From Rana temporaria (lineage: Eukaryota; Chordata; Amphibia; Anura; Ranidae), in the NCBI RefSeq assembly GCF_905171775.1, contig NC_053499.1, forward strand, positions 137,996,422 through 138,060,421: a stretch of 64,000 nucleotides of DNA, in the 5' to 3' direction. Positions 45,625 to 56,794 of the stretch are shown here, piece by piece. Within the stretch, counting starts at the first letter, position 1. Every line of letters starts with the position of its first letter. Under the pieces are notes generated by a model that saw only the letters and a program-made list of their open reading frames with translations, made no database searches and was not told the origin of the DNA. A program made the position numbers and the translations under genes.

Positions 45625-46107
45625 AGTGTTACTAAACGCACAACGGTAAAATAAGTCTGTATATGCAGTGAAGCATGCTTGTTATACTCACAGTGGAACC
45701 TAAGAGTTTAATCCTCTGCATTGTGTATACAGGCTGTTTAATCCTGTCTGCTCTGATCCTCCACTTCTTCCACTGTCCCTAATCCATGCTAGAAAAAGAG
45801 CCTTGAGGGCACTCTGAACATGCTCAGTTTGCTGTGTATTGCTAGGAGGGTGCATGTGATCAACACAGGGCCAATCAGCACTGTCCAGACATAGGGTTAA
45901 GAGTCGTGCAGCCTCATAGAACAGTCAGAGGAGAATAAAAACAAATTCTACAAGTTTTACCAGACATTGATAGAAGTCACAAGACTGCTATATACTGCTG
46001 ATGAGAAAAGGTATTTAGCAGTTTATATTTACTAAAATAATTCCCATGATCTGTGTACTGTGGGAGACCAGATATAGTGAATGCAGGGCCCTGTATTTGG
46101 TAACACT
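45625..46107 (+). mobile_element. TTAA-flanked MITE (AGTGTTACTAAACG)
   Basis: TTAA at 45621-45624 and 46108-46111. Right end TTTGGTAACACT. The right target is shared with the element starting at 46112. Confidence 0.9.
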
Positions 46108-46111
46108 TTAA

Positions 46112-47054
46112 AGTGGTTGTAAAGCCTAAAAATGTTTTACCTTAAAGTGGATGTAAGCCCTCCATACACCCAGTGAAGTGAACAGCCTCAGATGATACAC
46201 AGGGATGAACCAAATCTCCCTACATAGGTTTTACATATATGTGCTGTCGTAACATTTATATACTGTTTAGCAAGTTCAGATTGTGTTAGGAAATTTCCTC
46301 TTCCTGGTTAACACAGAGTGTGATGTCTGGGCATACAGCCAAGTTAGCTAACATTGCTGATTGGAGGAAGGGCACATACCCCCTCTCCACATAAGTGGAG
46401 ACTCTCAGAGGTGTTTTGTAATAGGGCCAGCTCACTGCTAATCTATTTTAGCAACCGCCCCCGACAGAAATGTCAGGCTGCTTTTATCTGATGCATCCGA
46501 GTTATCAGGCTGAAAACAGAGGAACGGGTCAGGAGAGAGCTAAGAGAGAGAGATAACAAAATACTGCAGATATATGTGCCAAGCTCAAATTTCATGAATT
46601 GGGTTTACATTCACTTTAATGCATTCCCCCCTCACCCCCCCTTTTTTACTTACCTGAGCCCTCATTCAATCCAGTGCCATGCATGTATGTACCTCTTCTC
46701 TACCTTTACTTCCAGGCCTTGCTCGCTTTACTGGGACACTGGGAGTCATTGGCTCCAAGTTCTGTCAATCAAAGCCAGTGATGAGGGAGCAGGGGGCAGG
46801 GCAGTCCTGCCCCACCCCCCTGCCTGTGTGAATGGACGCAGCAGCAGGGCACGGGTGCAAACACGCACGAGAGCCCCTCATAGGAAGCTGCTTCCCATGG
46901 GGGCACTAGACCGAGGGGAGGGGAGGGGCCAGGACGCCAGCGGGGAACCCGAAAAGAGGAGGTTTTTGGCCGCTCTGTGTAATTCCATTGCACAGAGCAG
47001 GTAAATATAGACATGTTTGTTATTTTTATTTTTTTAATTACATTGATAATCACT
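46112..47054 (+). mobile_element. TTAA-flanked MITE (AGTGGTTGTAAAGCC) with nested relative
   Basis: TTAA at 46108-46111 and 47055-47058. Right end GATAATCACT. It is interrupted at a TTAA by 46146-46615. The GC-rich core (46780-46960) includes GAGGGGAGGGGAGGGG. Confidence 0.87.
46146..46615 (+). mobile_element. TTAA-flanked MITE nested in another
   Basis: TTAA at 46142-46145 and 46616-46619. Termini AGTGGATGTAAGCCC and GGGTTTACATTCACT. Removing it restores TTTTACCTTAATGCATTCC, which the sister element at 30675 carries uninterrupted (TTTTACCTTAATGCATCC). Confidence 0.93.
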
Positions 47055-47168
47055 TTAAGGGAAATTGTTGAGTGATGGTAAAACTGCAGCTCAATCACCT
47101 ATTTTTACCACCATTTGTGTAAACAAGTCCGTTCTGGAAAGCTGTTCTTAGAAGTAAGTAATCATGGA

Positions 47169-47990
47169 TAGTGTTGAGCGGAATACGCCATATTCGATTT
47201 CGCGATATATCACGAATATATAGCCGAATATTCGTGAAATATTCGCTAAAATCGAATATTCATGATATTTTATCAAAAAAAAATTTTGCAAAATTTCGCT
47301 AATGCGAAACTGATTGCGAAATTTCGCTAATGCGAATGCGAAATTGATTGCGAAATTTTGAAACATTCAATTTCACCTGCCCTTTGGAAAAAGTGTGGTT
47401 TTACGTAATGGACCCTTCAACTAACAAGGTATTAATAAAATAAATACATTATTATATAGATTTGAGGGTTTACTTTGACCAATTTGTATATTGATTAGTT
47501 TAATAAATATTGAATAACCATAGATTTGGAAAATACAAGGAAACCGTTTACGTTGACATCTCTTAAATGTCTTTATGTTAAACAGTTATTATTCTCATTA
47601 AAGAGGTGAAATGCAAATGATGATGACACGGGACAAAAGATGGAAAATTCTTTGAAGATGTGATACACTGAAAAAATGCACAGAAATACTCCACTCTCTC
47701 CTATGACAACTGTGGTAGGAGAACTCTGATTGGCTCTGATGCAAAAGAAGGGCGGAGAAAGTATTCGCGAATATTCGGAAATCGAATATTCGCGATTGCG
47801 AATATTCGGCAACATAAAAGGATCGCCTCAGCTTAGCTACTCGGCCCAGGGTCTCTAATCATACCAGCAATGCTTTTAGACGTTAATGGAGATCAATAGG
47901 ATGTGATCTGTTTTAAAAATAGCGAATATTGGCCGCGAAATTTGAGTTATTCGCGAATATTCGAATATGCCATATTCGTGAGCAACACTA
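47169..47990. mobile_element. hAT-type element (TAGTGTTG) with perfect 8 bp duplication
   Basis: Flanks ATCATGGA at 47161-47168 and 47991-47998 are identical. Left end TAGTGTTGAGCGGAATACGCC, right end CATATTCGTGAGCAACACTA. The ends are filled with CGAATATTCG words that pair with one another. No transposase frame. Confidence 0.95.
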
Positions 47991-47998
47991 ATCATGGA

Positions 47999-48796
47999 GA
48001 CAATTGCAAGGCCTGTTAATTACAATACAAAAGGAATTTATACTGAACAGTCGTTACCACGTGCCATTATTTTAACATAATATTCTCAACAGCGGTCCTT
48101 AGAATAACCCTGAATGTGATCACCAAGGGTTCATTGTCCCCTGGCTGCCCTATGTAAAGTATACAAGCTCCGGTATTTGCCATCGCTCACCTTGCTGCTC
48201 TTAGAAATATTTTGCTTCTCTTGCACTAAACAGATCATGAGATTCATTTCCATTTCCAGCCTGATCACATTTCTCTTTCCAAATATAATGCAATAGCCAT
48301 TTATTTCTTGCTCATTCAACGATCATGACAGACGTGGCAGGGTACATTCTAGTTGTTATGGAAACAAGACACAAAAAAAAACCAACAACAACCTCGAATA
48401 ACCCAGTGTATGCAAATGAATAAAGCTTATAGGTTTGAAAAAGTACCGTCCTAATTTGATTCTTTATTAGCGATTGTGCCCAAAAGTGAGTTTTGTAAAC
48501 ACATAATCCTTGACTCCAAGGAACCCTCACCACAAACAATCAAGAAAATAATAGATACACAAAACATAAACCTGACATAATCAATAAAGTTGTAAAGAAC
48601 AATTCATAACAAGGCCTTGCTAAAAGAGAGACACATGGGGCACATTTTACATGGGTAGCGAAAGGCCTCTGTTGTATTCACAGAATAAAAAGCTACACTT
48701 CACACAGGCACAATAAAAAAAAAAAATAAGGCAATGATTTTATAGCTCAAGTTTAGTTAAAAAACAAAACAAAAAACAGCACAAGGGACCTTACGT
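47999..48796. other. Unique intron, candidate conserved block
   Basis: 48060-48640 lacks repeats. On the minus strand a 62-codon frame (48319-48131) ends next to AAGGTGAGCG, a donor-like site, but no acceptor or known domain is evident. Confidence 0.45.
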
Positions 48797-48799
48797 TTA

Positions 48800-49056
48800 G
48801 GCCCCTTTCACACTGGGGCGGGAGGTGCGGTGGCGGTATACCGCCACTATTCTTAGCGGCGTTGTACCGTCGGAATTGCCGTGAAATTGCGGCGGTATCC
48901 GGCCGCTAGCGGTGCTATTTTAACGCCCGCTAGCGGCTGAAAAAGGGTTAATACCGTCCGCAATGTGCCTCTGTAGAGGCGCATTGCAGGCGATATAGCC
49001 GCGGTGTCCCATTGTTTTCTACGGGAAGGAGCGGGTGGAGGAGCGGCAAACATGCA
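48800..49056 (+). mobile_element. MITE left end (GGCCCCTTTCACACTGGGG), truncated
   Basis: TTA at 48797-48799, then GGCCCCTTTCACACTGGGGC and inverted words GGCGGTATACCGCC and CGCTAGCGG. The right terminus is absent after about 49056. Confidence 0.75.
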
Positions 49057-49307
49057 AAAAAAGGATAGATATCTAGAATCCTGAACTATATAGTGAACAA
49101 TTTTAGTTCAATAAATATTTATAAATAAAATAATAAATTGTTTTCTTCTTTTCGACTGATTTAACATTTTCATATTCATGACAATTGTTAAACTGAGAGT
49201 CTCTTTTTAAAGATTTACTCTACTAATTTCTATTCCCTATTAATTAATCTACAGTCTCTAATAAAAGTAAATTTATGCTGCCAGATTTTAATAACCACCA
49301 CCCTTAA
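49057..49307. other. AT-rich intron
   Basis: Nothing recognised. Confidence 0.5.
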
Positions 49308-49449
49308 ATAAACTCTTAGATTGTAAATTCTAATGAGCAGGGTCCTATGATTCCTACTGTATTAAATTGTATTAATTATACTGTCTGCCCTTATGTTGTA
49401 AAGCACTGCGTAAACTGTGCTATATAAATCCTCTATAATAATAATACAA
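49308..49449 (+). mobile_element. Retroposon with L2-like tail
   Basis: GAGCAGGGTCCTATGATTCC, then TTGTAAAGCACTGCGTAAAC and GCTATATAAATCC, then (ATA)n. This is the inverted version of 15127-15290. A 3' end of the GTAAAGC..GCTATATAAA plus microsatellite form is typical of L2-type LINEs and SINEs that borrow their tail. Confidence 0.7.
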
Positions 49450-49579
49450 AGTTAAAGATGGCCAAATACTTTTTATCCTGTGATTTATCAAATTGGAAAC
49501 TTTTCTTGTTCTGGTCATGTGACATGTTTTATCACTCATCATGTGGTCTCTGCAAAATCGGAGCATTAGTATTTTAGTA

Positions 49580-50079
49580 AAGTAGTTCTAAAGGCTCAAT
49601 TTTTTTTACCTTCCTGCATTCTATGAATGACGATAAAAAAACTTTACTTTGCAGCAGCCCCCAACCCCCCCCCCCCCAAAAACTTACCTGAGCCCCAACT
49701 CGATCCAGCAATGCATAAAAAAAACAGCTCTCTGGGCACTCTCCCTCTTCATTGACTAAGACAGCAGCGGGAACCATTGGCTCCCGCTGCTGTCAATCAC
49801 AGCCAGTGAGCCAATTAGGAGAGAGAGGGCTGTGAGGTGGAGCCACAGCTTTGTGTGTGGATGAACACAAAGAGCCATGGCTCGGGAACAAGCCTGCTTG
49901 GAAGCCCCCCTGCAAGCTGGTTACTTTGGGGGCACTTGGCAGGAGGGAAGGGCCAACAGTGCCGGTGAGGGACCTGAGAAGATTAGGATCTGTGCTGCTC
50001 TGTGAAAAAAACACTGCACGGAGCAGGTAAGTATAACATGTTTGTTTTTGTTTTTTAAATGTAAGTTTTTAATATCACT
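49580..50079 (+). mobile_element. TTAA-family MITE, left end decayed
   Basis: Left AAAGTAGTTCTAAAGGC resembles AGTGGTTCTAAAGGC. Right end TTTTTAATATCACT followed by TTAA at 50080-50083. The core has the inverted CATTGGCTCCCGCTGCTGTCAATCAC segment common to several copies and a run of C at about 49661-49676. Confidence 0.75.
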
Positions 50080-50083
50080 TTAA

Positions 50084-50530
50084 GTTTGAAGACCTGTCCA
50101 TAAATCTCTTTGGCAGAGACAGTGGTTAGGCATTTGACCAGAACCAAATGAGTTCCAGCAATAATGTCGCTATTTGAAATCTACCTTTTACATTTTATAG
50201 TTTTCCTAACCAGTTTAGGAAATCTTAATCCTTTTAAAAAACAAGTCATCCTTGACCTTGGTGGCTGCAGGCACTGTGGAGTAATTCATCCTCATAGATC
50301 ACAACAAAGACTCTAAAGTTGTGTTTCATTTTGTTCCTAACTGTTTACAGCGCCTGGTGTTTGTTTACTTTAGAAGGCTGGCAGGCTTCCAAGTCCCTAC
50401 AGCCCGAGAAAATAAGAACATTTCAAGATGAATTTCAACACAGAGCCTACAGCTACAGGGGTCAAAGAGGGATTGTTTATATAAAAAATATATTGCTTTG
50501 TCATGTATAGGCAAAGCACAGATTCACTCT
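50084..50530. other. Unique intron
   Basis: No recognised feature. Confidence 0.5.
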
Positions 50531-50532
50531 GA

Positions 50533-51097
50533 TGCCGCGTTTTCATGATGTGAAAAAAGCAATTTTTTTAAAATGGTCATTAAAAACGGTCGTGTGTGGG
50601 CTCCAGAGCATTTTTCTCTACATGAAAACGGGCATTAAAAATTTAGAACATGCTCTAAATTTTCACATAGTTTTTCGCGTTGTTGTTTTTCACGTCGTAA
50701 AAAATGGTCGTGTGTGGGCTTTAACGACGTGAAAAAAACGAGCATGCTCTGAAGCTAGTTATGAGACGGGAGCACTCGTTCTGGTAAAACTAGCATTTGT
50801 AATGGAGATAGCACATTCGTCACGCTGTAACAGACTGAAAAGCACAAGGCTGAAAAGCGCGAATCGTCTCTCACCAAACTTTTACTAACACGAAATCAGC
50901 AAAAGCAGCCCAAAGGGTGGCGCCATCCAAATGGAACTTCCCCTTATAGTGCTGTCGTACGTGTTGTACATCACCACGCTTTGCTCAAGTATTTTTTTTC
51001 ACGATCGTGTGTATGCAAGGCAGGCTTGACAAGAATCACGTTGAAAAAATCTTTGTTTTTTCCAAGGACATTAAAAATGGTCGTGTGTTCGTGGCTT
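50533..51097 (-). mobile_element. MITE related to the TGCCGCG family
   Basis: Left TGCCGCGTTTTCATGATG, right AATGGTCGTGTGTTCGTGGC. Inner words GCTGTAACAGACTG, GGGTGGCGCCATCC and TTATAGTGCTGTCGTACG are the inverse of 33620. A clear 3 bp duplication was not found. Confidence 0.78.
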
Positions 51098-51115
51098 TAG
51101 GCTGGTGGATATGAT

Positions 51116-51216
51116 CAGTTATTATTATTATTATTGTTATAAAAATAAGCAACAACAACAACAACTTCTACCACTACTGCTACTACTTCTACCACCACTA
51201 CTAATAATAATAATAA
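51116..51216 (+). repeat. Mixed trinucleotide array (TTA, CAA, CTA, ATA)
   Basis: Successive short runs of different trinucleotides ending at the TTAA target of the next element; related ATA runs continue after that element at 51751. Confidence 0.88.
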
Positions 51217-51222
51217 TATTAA

Positions 51223-51746
51223 AGCGGGGGTTCCGCGGGTTTTCGTTGTTTTTTTTTTTTTGGATCCTTCTGGCGCTCTTACCTTTGGTAATCGGCAACT
51301 CGTGTGTCCCAATCGTGTAGCCGCCAGCATTGTTTTTGTCCCGCAAACGATACTTTATAAAATTCAAAGATGGACATTTCCATCTTGATTGTGGGCACTC
51401 TGAGGCCCACCAGGATGTCCTTCCGGGATACGGTGAATGCTGACACGGCGAGCGTCCCCGTCAACACTGCACAGTTGCCGAATCAAGTGACCCGCGAGAT
51501 ATCGCGGGATTACAGTACAGCGCGTCTCCTGGGATTCTCATTCACTCCCAGGAGACATAGCGCTTGTCGGGGAAAAGATAATACACGCCCACTCCCGCGG
51601 GGAATGGATGACTGACACAACACTAAATGCGGCATTACAAAGGTAAGGAATCAGATAAAAAAAAATAAAAACGGATTGTGCTTAAATGATGGCTAATGGC
51701 AAATGGTTAGATTTAGACAAACATGAACTTTAGGGTGAACCTCCGC
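51223..51746 (+). mobile_element. TTAA-family MITE inserted in a microsatellite
   Basis: TTAA at 51219-51222, left end AGCGGGGGTTCCGCGGG, right end GGTGAACCTCCGCT followed by a decayed target TTTA/TTAT. ATA repeats lie on both sides, so the insertion split one microsatellite. The GC-rich core contains paired CTCCTGGGATTCTCATTC and CACTCCCAGGAG words. Confidence 0.85.
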
Positions 51747-51750
51747 TTTA

Positions 51751-52623
51751 TTAATAATAATAACAACACTGCTATTTTTTTTTATTATCACATTTATCAA
51801 TAAAATGAAACACATTTAAATTTAAAGTCAGACAACAAATACTATTTGTATCTGATACTACAGGTGGTCCAGAAGTAAAATATTAACACATTGCAGTTTA
51901 TTTTATTTTCACAGATACATTTTATTCAAGTCACTTTTATCCTAATCTTGTCTTTTTATTAGGAAAAAATGAACAGTCTGGAAGCAGGAATAAATCTGCC
52001 ATGGTTTTAGCACTATTTTTCTTGATGAATGGCATGGCCAAAATGCGCATACAACACCCATTTTCAAATTTCACCTTTGATTAATGTAGGCCACTGAGCT
52101 TGAAGCGGGGAAGATTAATTACGTTCCCATGTCATATCCTTGTGACCTTAGAAAAGTAATTTTATTTCCCTATGCATTAGACACCAATAATTAAAATATA
52201 AGCTCTGCTTGGCAGTGATTTCCCGGCAAAGGAAATTCTGCATATATTGATGGTCACACTGTCAACTATGTATGTTTGCTAGGCTTATATATTTAATAAT
52301 TCTGTTTTTCGTAAATACATATTAACAGTATAATTTATTGGCCCAAGGTTTTTTGGATGCTTATTTAATCTTCTTCCAATCTTATATTTGTCATACTTAC
52401 TTATGTATGAGTGTTATCATTTTTAGCAAAGGTTAACTTGTCCTGAGTGGTGATGGAAAAGATTCACACACGTAATTGACCATGTCCTGGGTGGTGCTGG
52501 GAGACCCTTTTAAGAACCTGGGAGTTGACAACAGACTTCTTCACACTTTTGTTCTTTAAACTGAGCTGGGGCACCAGCCATGGAGCAGGAATATTATGAT
52601 GCTCATAACTTACAGCATAACTT
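51751..52623. other. Unique intron, candidate conserved block
   Basis: 51990-52270 has non-repetitive, balanced sequence with TTAATTACG- and ATGCATTAGAC-type words. No coding evidence. Confidence 0.5.
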
Positions 52624-52626
52624 TTA

Positions 52627-53044
52627 TGCCGCGAACACACTTTTGGAATTTCCAACAACAAATGTTCAAATGTTTTGGTCGAATATTCAGACTGTGTTAA
52701 GGCTCCATCGGACATTTGCTGTGGGAATTTCCAACAACAAATGTTTGAGAGCTGTTTTTTAATTTTTCCGACAACAAAAGTTCTTCACGGAAATTCCGAT
52801 CGTGTGTATTCAATTCCAACGCACAAAAATCCTATGCATGCTCGGAATCAATTCTACACATGCTCGGAATCATTGAACTTCATTTTTCTCAGCTTGTCGT
52901 AGTGTTGTACGTCACCCCGTTCTTGATGGTCCCAATTTCCGACATTTGTGTGACCGTGTGTATGCAACACATGTTGAGCCAAAATTCTGTCGGAAAAAAA
53001 TCTACGCTTTTGTTGTCGGAATGTCCAATCGTGTGTACGCGGCA
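52627..53044. mobile_element. Palindromic MITE, TTA target, TGCCGCGAACACAC termini
   Basis: TTA at 52624-52626 and 53045-53047. Right end CGTGTGTACGCGGCA. GGAATTTCCAACAACAAATG occurs twice near the left end and its inverse near the right (TTTTGTTGTCGGAATGTCC). Confidence 0.92.
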
Positions 53045-53048
53045 TTAG

Positions 53049-53155
53049 AGGGAAATCTACGAAAACTGGTGCACACTGAATCTGGTGAAGCTGTGCATAG
53101 TAACCAAAATCAGTTTCTAGGTTTTATTGTCAATGCTTAATTGAACAAGCTGACG
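53049..53155 (+). repeat. Left half of a split foldback repeat
   Basis: AAACTGGTGCACACTGAATC, AGCTGTGCATAGTAACC and TTGAACAAGCTGA match the first half of 14037-14212. The second half is found at 54829-54902, so later insertions separate the two. Confidence 0.75.
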
Positions 53156-53156
53156 A

Positions 53157-53430
53157 TAAAGTGGTATTAAAGTCTTGTTTTTGTTTTGTTTTTTGTTTAA
53201 AAATAACAAACATGTTATACTTACCTGCTCTGTGCAGTGGTTTTGCACAGAGCAGCCTAGATCCTAATTTTCTCGGTTCCCTCACTGGCGCTGCTGGCCC
53301 CTCCCACCTGCCAAGTGCCCCCACAGCAAGTAGCTTGCTATAGGGTCACCCGAGATGATCTGCTGCTCTGTGTGTCTATTCAAACACAGAGCCATGTTTC
53401 GGCCCCGTCCCTCTCCTCATTGGCTCACCG
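53157..53430 (+). mobile_element. TTAA-family left end (AGTGGTATTAAAG), truncated
   Basis: ATAA at about 53157-53160 stands for a decayed TTAA, followed by GTGGTATTAAAGTC. The core is like 49580. The right end is missing at the join with the tandem repeat region. Confidence 0.65.
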
Positions 53431-53469
53431 ACTGTACATTTATAAATGTTCACAAACACTGGCACAAAA

Positions 53470-54240
53470 GTCCATGTTTATTTTCTGAAGTCACCCAAGG
53501 TGTAAATCAGACAGACCAAAGTTAATAATGATATCCTCCACCGAACATCAACACACCGGGCCTCTTACCCCAAATAGTGGACCACTAGGTTATAGGCGGT
53601 TAAGCAGGCATAGTGTATATCCACAGGCCGGTACCGTCTCCACTAACAAAACAAGCAACTGGATCTTGTATAACCTTCACAGGTGGTGGATCCACAGGTT
53701 CATGCTTTGAAATAAGAGAAAACAACTCCTCATGGTACAGTATATCAAGCCAGTGTATCATTTATTCCAAAAAATTATTCCAGAGTATTCACACTTAAAA
53801 TGATAAAAACGAGCATGTCATGAGGTATAAAATGAGCACTGGGCTTCTTACCCCAAATAGTGGACCACTAGGTTATAGGTGGTCAAACAGGCATAGTGTA
53901 TATCCACAGGCTGGTCCCGTCTCCACTAACACAACAAGCAACTGGATATTGTATAACCCTCACAGTGGATCAACAGGTTCATGCATTGAAAAAAGAGAAA
54001 ACAACTCCTCATGGTGTAGTATATCAAGCCAGTGTATCATTTATTCCAAAAAGAATTCCAGAGTACTCATACTTAAAATAATAAAAACAAGCATGTCATA
54101 AGGTATAAAAGGAGAAGATGTTTCCAACCCATGAGATGGCTGCAGTCAGCGCATATAGGGCTGTGACATCAGATCCCACACTCCACCCTACGCGTTTCAT
54201 GCAATGAGGAATGTTTAACATTGCTGGATGGAGATGAGCC
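53470..54240 (-). mobile_element. Tandem retroelement-like repeat with GAAACGCGTAGG end
   Basis: Two direct copies of a 283 bp unit begin at 53558 (GGGCCTCTTACCCCAAATAG) and 53841 (GGGCTTCTTACCCCAAATAG); the second runs to about 54105. Beyond it, on the minus strand, CATGAAACGCGTAGGG (about 54177-54192) has the conserved 3' core of the hammerhead-like motif discussed at 42686. Tandem units with such a core are known from Penelope-like elements and retrozyme-type repeats; assignment is inference. Confidence 0.6.
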
Positions 54241-54317
54241 TCAGGTAAGTATTAAGGGAGCTGAGAGGGGATGCTGCACATAGAAGGTTTTTGATCGTAA
54301 TGCTTAGAATGCATTAA

Positions 54318-54824
54318 AGGGGTTGTAAAGACAAAAATATGTTCCTCTTAAATAAAAGTCTGACAGTAGCTGATAAAGTAAAAAGTAATGTTTTGCATTA
54401 TAACTAGTTTGATACCTGTTGAAATCGAGCTGTTTTATTCACCTCCAGCACTGAATCATTATTCTTCCTGGTTTGCGGTGCGCATTCATTCTTGCTACAT
54501 CATGGCCTAATGGGAACTACAGTTCCCATTAGGCTTAGCCTCCATGCCTGTGAGGGATAAGAGAGCATCTTCACGCAGGGCTGTAGTCATAGGGAGGGGG
54601 TGAGCACATTCTGCTTTCCACCATGCAAAACGGCTCAGATGCTGGTGGAAATCAAGAAGAGGAGTGACAGGAAATGGCATTTTCAAACCTGGATTACTGT
54701 ATTTTGGAGGTCAAAGGGAAAAACGAGGTAAGTGATATTTAAATGCTCTAGCTTACAGCAATCAATTGATCTAATAAAAAAACAAACCTTTAAGATCAAA
54801 AAACCTTCTGTCTTTAGAACCACT
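54318..54824 (+). mobile_element. TTAA-flanked MITE (AGGGGTTGTAAAG)
   Basis: TTAA at 54314-54317 and 54825-54828. Right end GTCTTTAGAACCACT. Contains the inverted pair AATGGGAACTACAGTTCCCATT (about 54509-54530), a near-perfect palindrome. Confidence 0.9.
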
Positions 54825-54828
54825 TTAA

Positions 54829-54902
54829 AAGCTAATTGGTCAGTGGTCACTATGCACAGCTGCACCAGATTCTGTATGCACCAGTTTTAGTAAATATCCC
54901 CC
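54829..54902 (+). repeat. Right half of the split foldback repeat
   Basis: GCTAATTGGTCAGTGG, TATGCACAGCTGCACCAG and CCAGTTTTAGTAAAT complete the copy begun at 53049. Confidence 0.75.
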
Positions 54903-55480
54903 AAGGTCTTGGATAGAATAGGGAATGGTTAGAACTTGTGGAATGTCATATATACCAAAGTTTAGGGTCCTAAATAACAGCATCAGTCCATGCCAGGGGA
55001 TCAACAGAAAAGAACAGAGCAAGTGAGACAGGTGCAGCGTCTCCTAATGAGCATCAACAGGTAGTCCGTGGAGGTATTGGTAGGAGTCAGTGTGGATCAA
55101 ATGTTTTCTGCTTAGTGTTAAGATTCACCAAATGATGAGAGGACAACACTGTATCTCAGAACCTTAATTGGTGTCATCCACCTGTGTTGTCTGGCTGGGC
55201 TGAATAACTCACAGAACTAGATGGACAGAAAAACAGATCCTTGGTAGGTTTAAACAGCTCTCTTATAAGTATTTTGTTGGTGTGTACTCGGGTTTCTTGG
55301 AGTTCAGCCCAAACCTAAAGACAAATGGTGGATATGCCATATTTAAATAACTGAAAGACTGTATCTTGACCTACATCTATAGAGATTGCATTTTTTATTG
55401 GAAGTAGACTTTTTTTCTGTCCTGTTAGATATGCTGATTTGCTGTTACCTGGCAATTTATTCATAAAATTAACATATGTA
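54903..55480. other. Unique intron
   Basis: No recognised feature. Confidence 0.5.
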
Positions 55481-55567
55481 TTATTATTATTATTATTATT
55501 ATTAATATGAATATTATTATTAGTAGTAGTAGTAGTAGTAGTCAAAGTAGTAGTAGTATTAGTATTA

Positions 55568-55612
<45 letters not shown>

Positions 55613-55618
55613 GTAATT
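55481..55618 (+). repeat. (TTA)n (TAG)n (AAT)n compound microsatellite
   Basis: Three successive trinucleotide blocks, the last of about 45 bp of AAT. Confidence 0.93.
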
Positions 55619-55663
55619 ATAAGTATTAAAATAGGATAACAGCATAGAGGAAAGTATGATTAA

Positions 55664-55932
55664 GGCTGCGATTCACACTGCCGCACAGAGCAGATCACAG
55701 CCGGAGTCCGGTGCATCCCTTTTCACCATTTCAGGTCCGATTTCTGTCCGAACATTTAGCTGAATTTGGACCTGAAACAGACCAGAAAACTCACAGGACT
55801 CCTAAACAATTTGCTGGGGAGCCGCTCCGGAGATGTGTTAACCGGCTCCATAGAGAGCCGATCACACTCACCTGAATGCGAATTGGATGAGGAGAAAAAC
55901 CTGCATCCAACTTGCAATAGTGTTAACCCAGC
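55664..55932 (-). mobile_element. MITE (GGCTGCGATTCACACT), inverted relative of 38937
   Basis: TAA at 55661-55663. Left GGCTGCGATTCACACTGCC, right GTGTTAACCCAGC. CCGGCTCCATAGAGAGCCG and GAATGCGAATTGGATG are the inverse of 38960-39020. The right target is decayed. Confidence 0.82.
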
Positions 55933-56450
55933 AACAATATAGTGTATACAATTGCTACACACATCATATTGTAATTGAATGTTATTAAAATTACCTTTCC
56001 TTTTCAATCTGCAGCTAATTTTCAGAAAACACAATACAATATGGCTACAGAATGTGTACAGAGCCCCCCCCCAGAAACATTGTTTCCTGCCTGTATGATT
56101 GGCTCACTGATTTTCCCAGAAGTCTGCACTAAGATACAAGTCAGTTTTTTGGGCATCTCCTGCAACAAAAATTTCATTTTTGGTGAGATAATCCCAATAG
56201 CAAATCCCGTCTAAAGGGAGGCAGACCCTGCAATTTTCCTCATTAGAGTCCTGCAGGTGCAGCAGCTGATTGATAATTATGAAACTACTCTCATTAGATA
56301 CACTTTCACACATGGACACAGACAAACACCCAGGAATTTCTTCAGAATAACAAAAGGTAGGAATCTGCAACTAAGTTTACAATGTTCATAGATCACCCAG
56401 AGAGGAACGAGTTACTCTTTAAGTTATCTTCATTAATTATATACTGTAGA
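55933..56450. other. Unique intron
   Basis: No transposon ends; 56060-56380 may be conserved non-coding sequence, but nothing in it is diagnostic. Confidence 0.45.

Positions 56451-56794
<344 letters not shown>

Noticed and set aside
48131..48319. Possible minus-strand exon ending at a GTGAGC donor-like site
   Set aside because: No acceptor with a good pyrimidine tract and no recognised domain; the peptide does not resemble cadherin. Kept only as a candidate conserved block.
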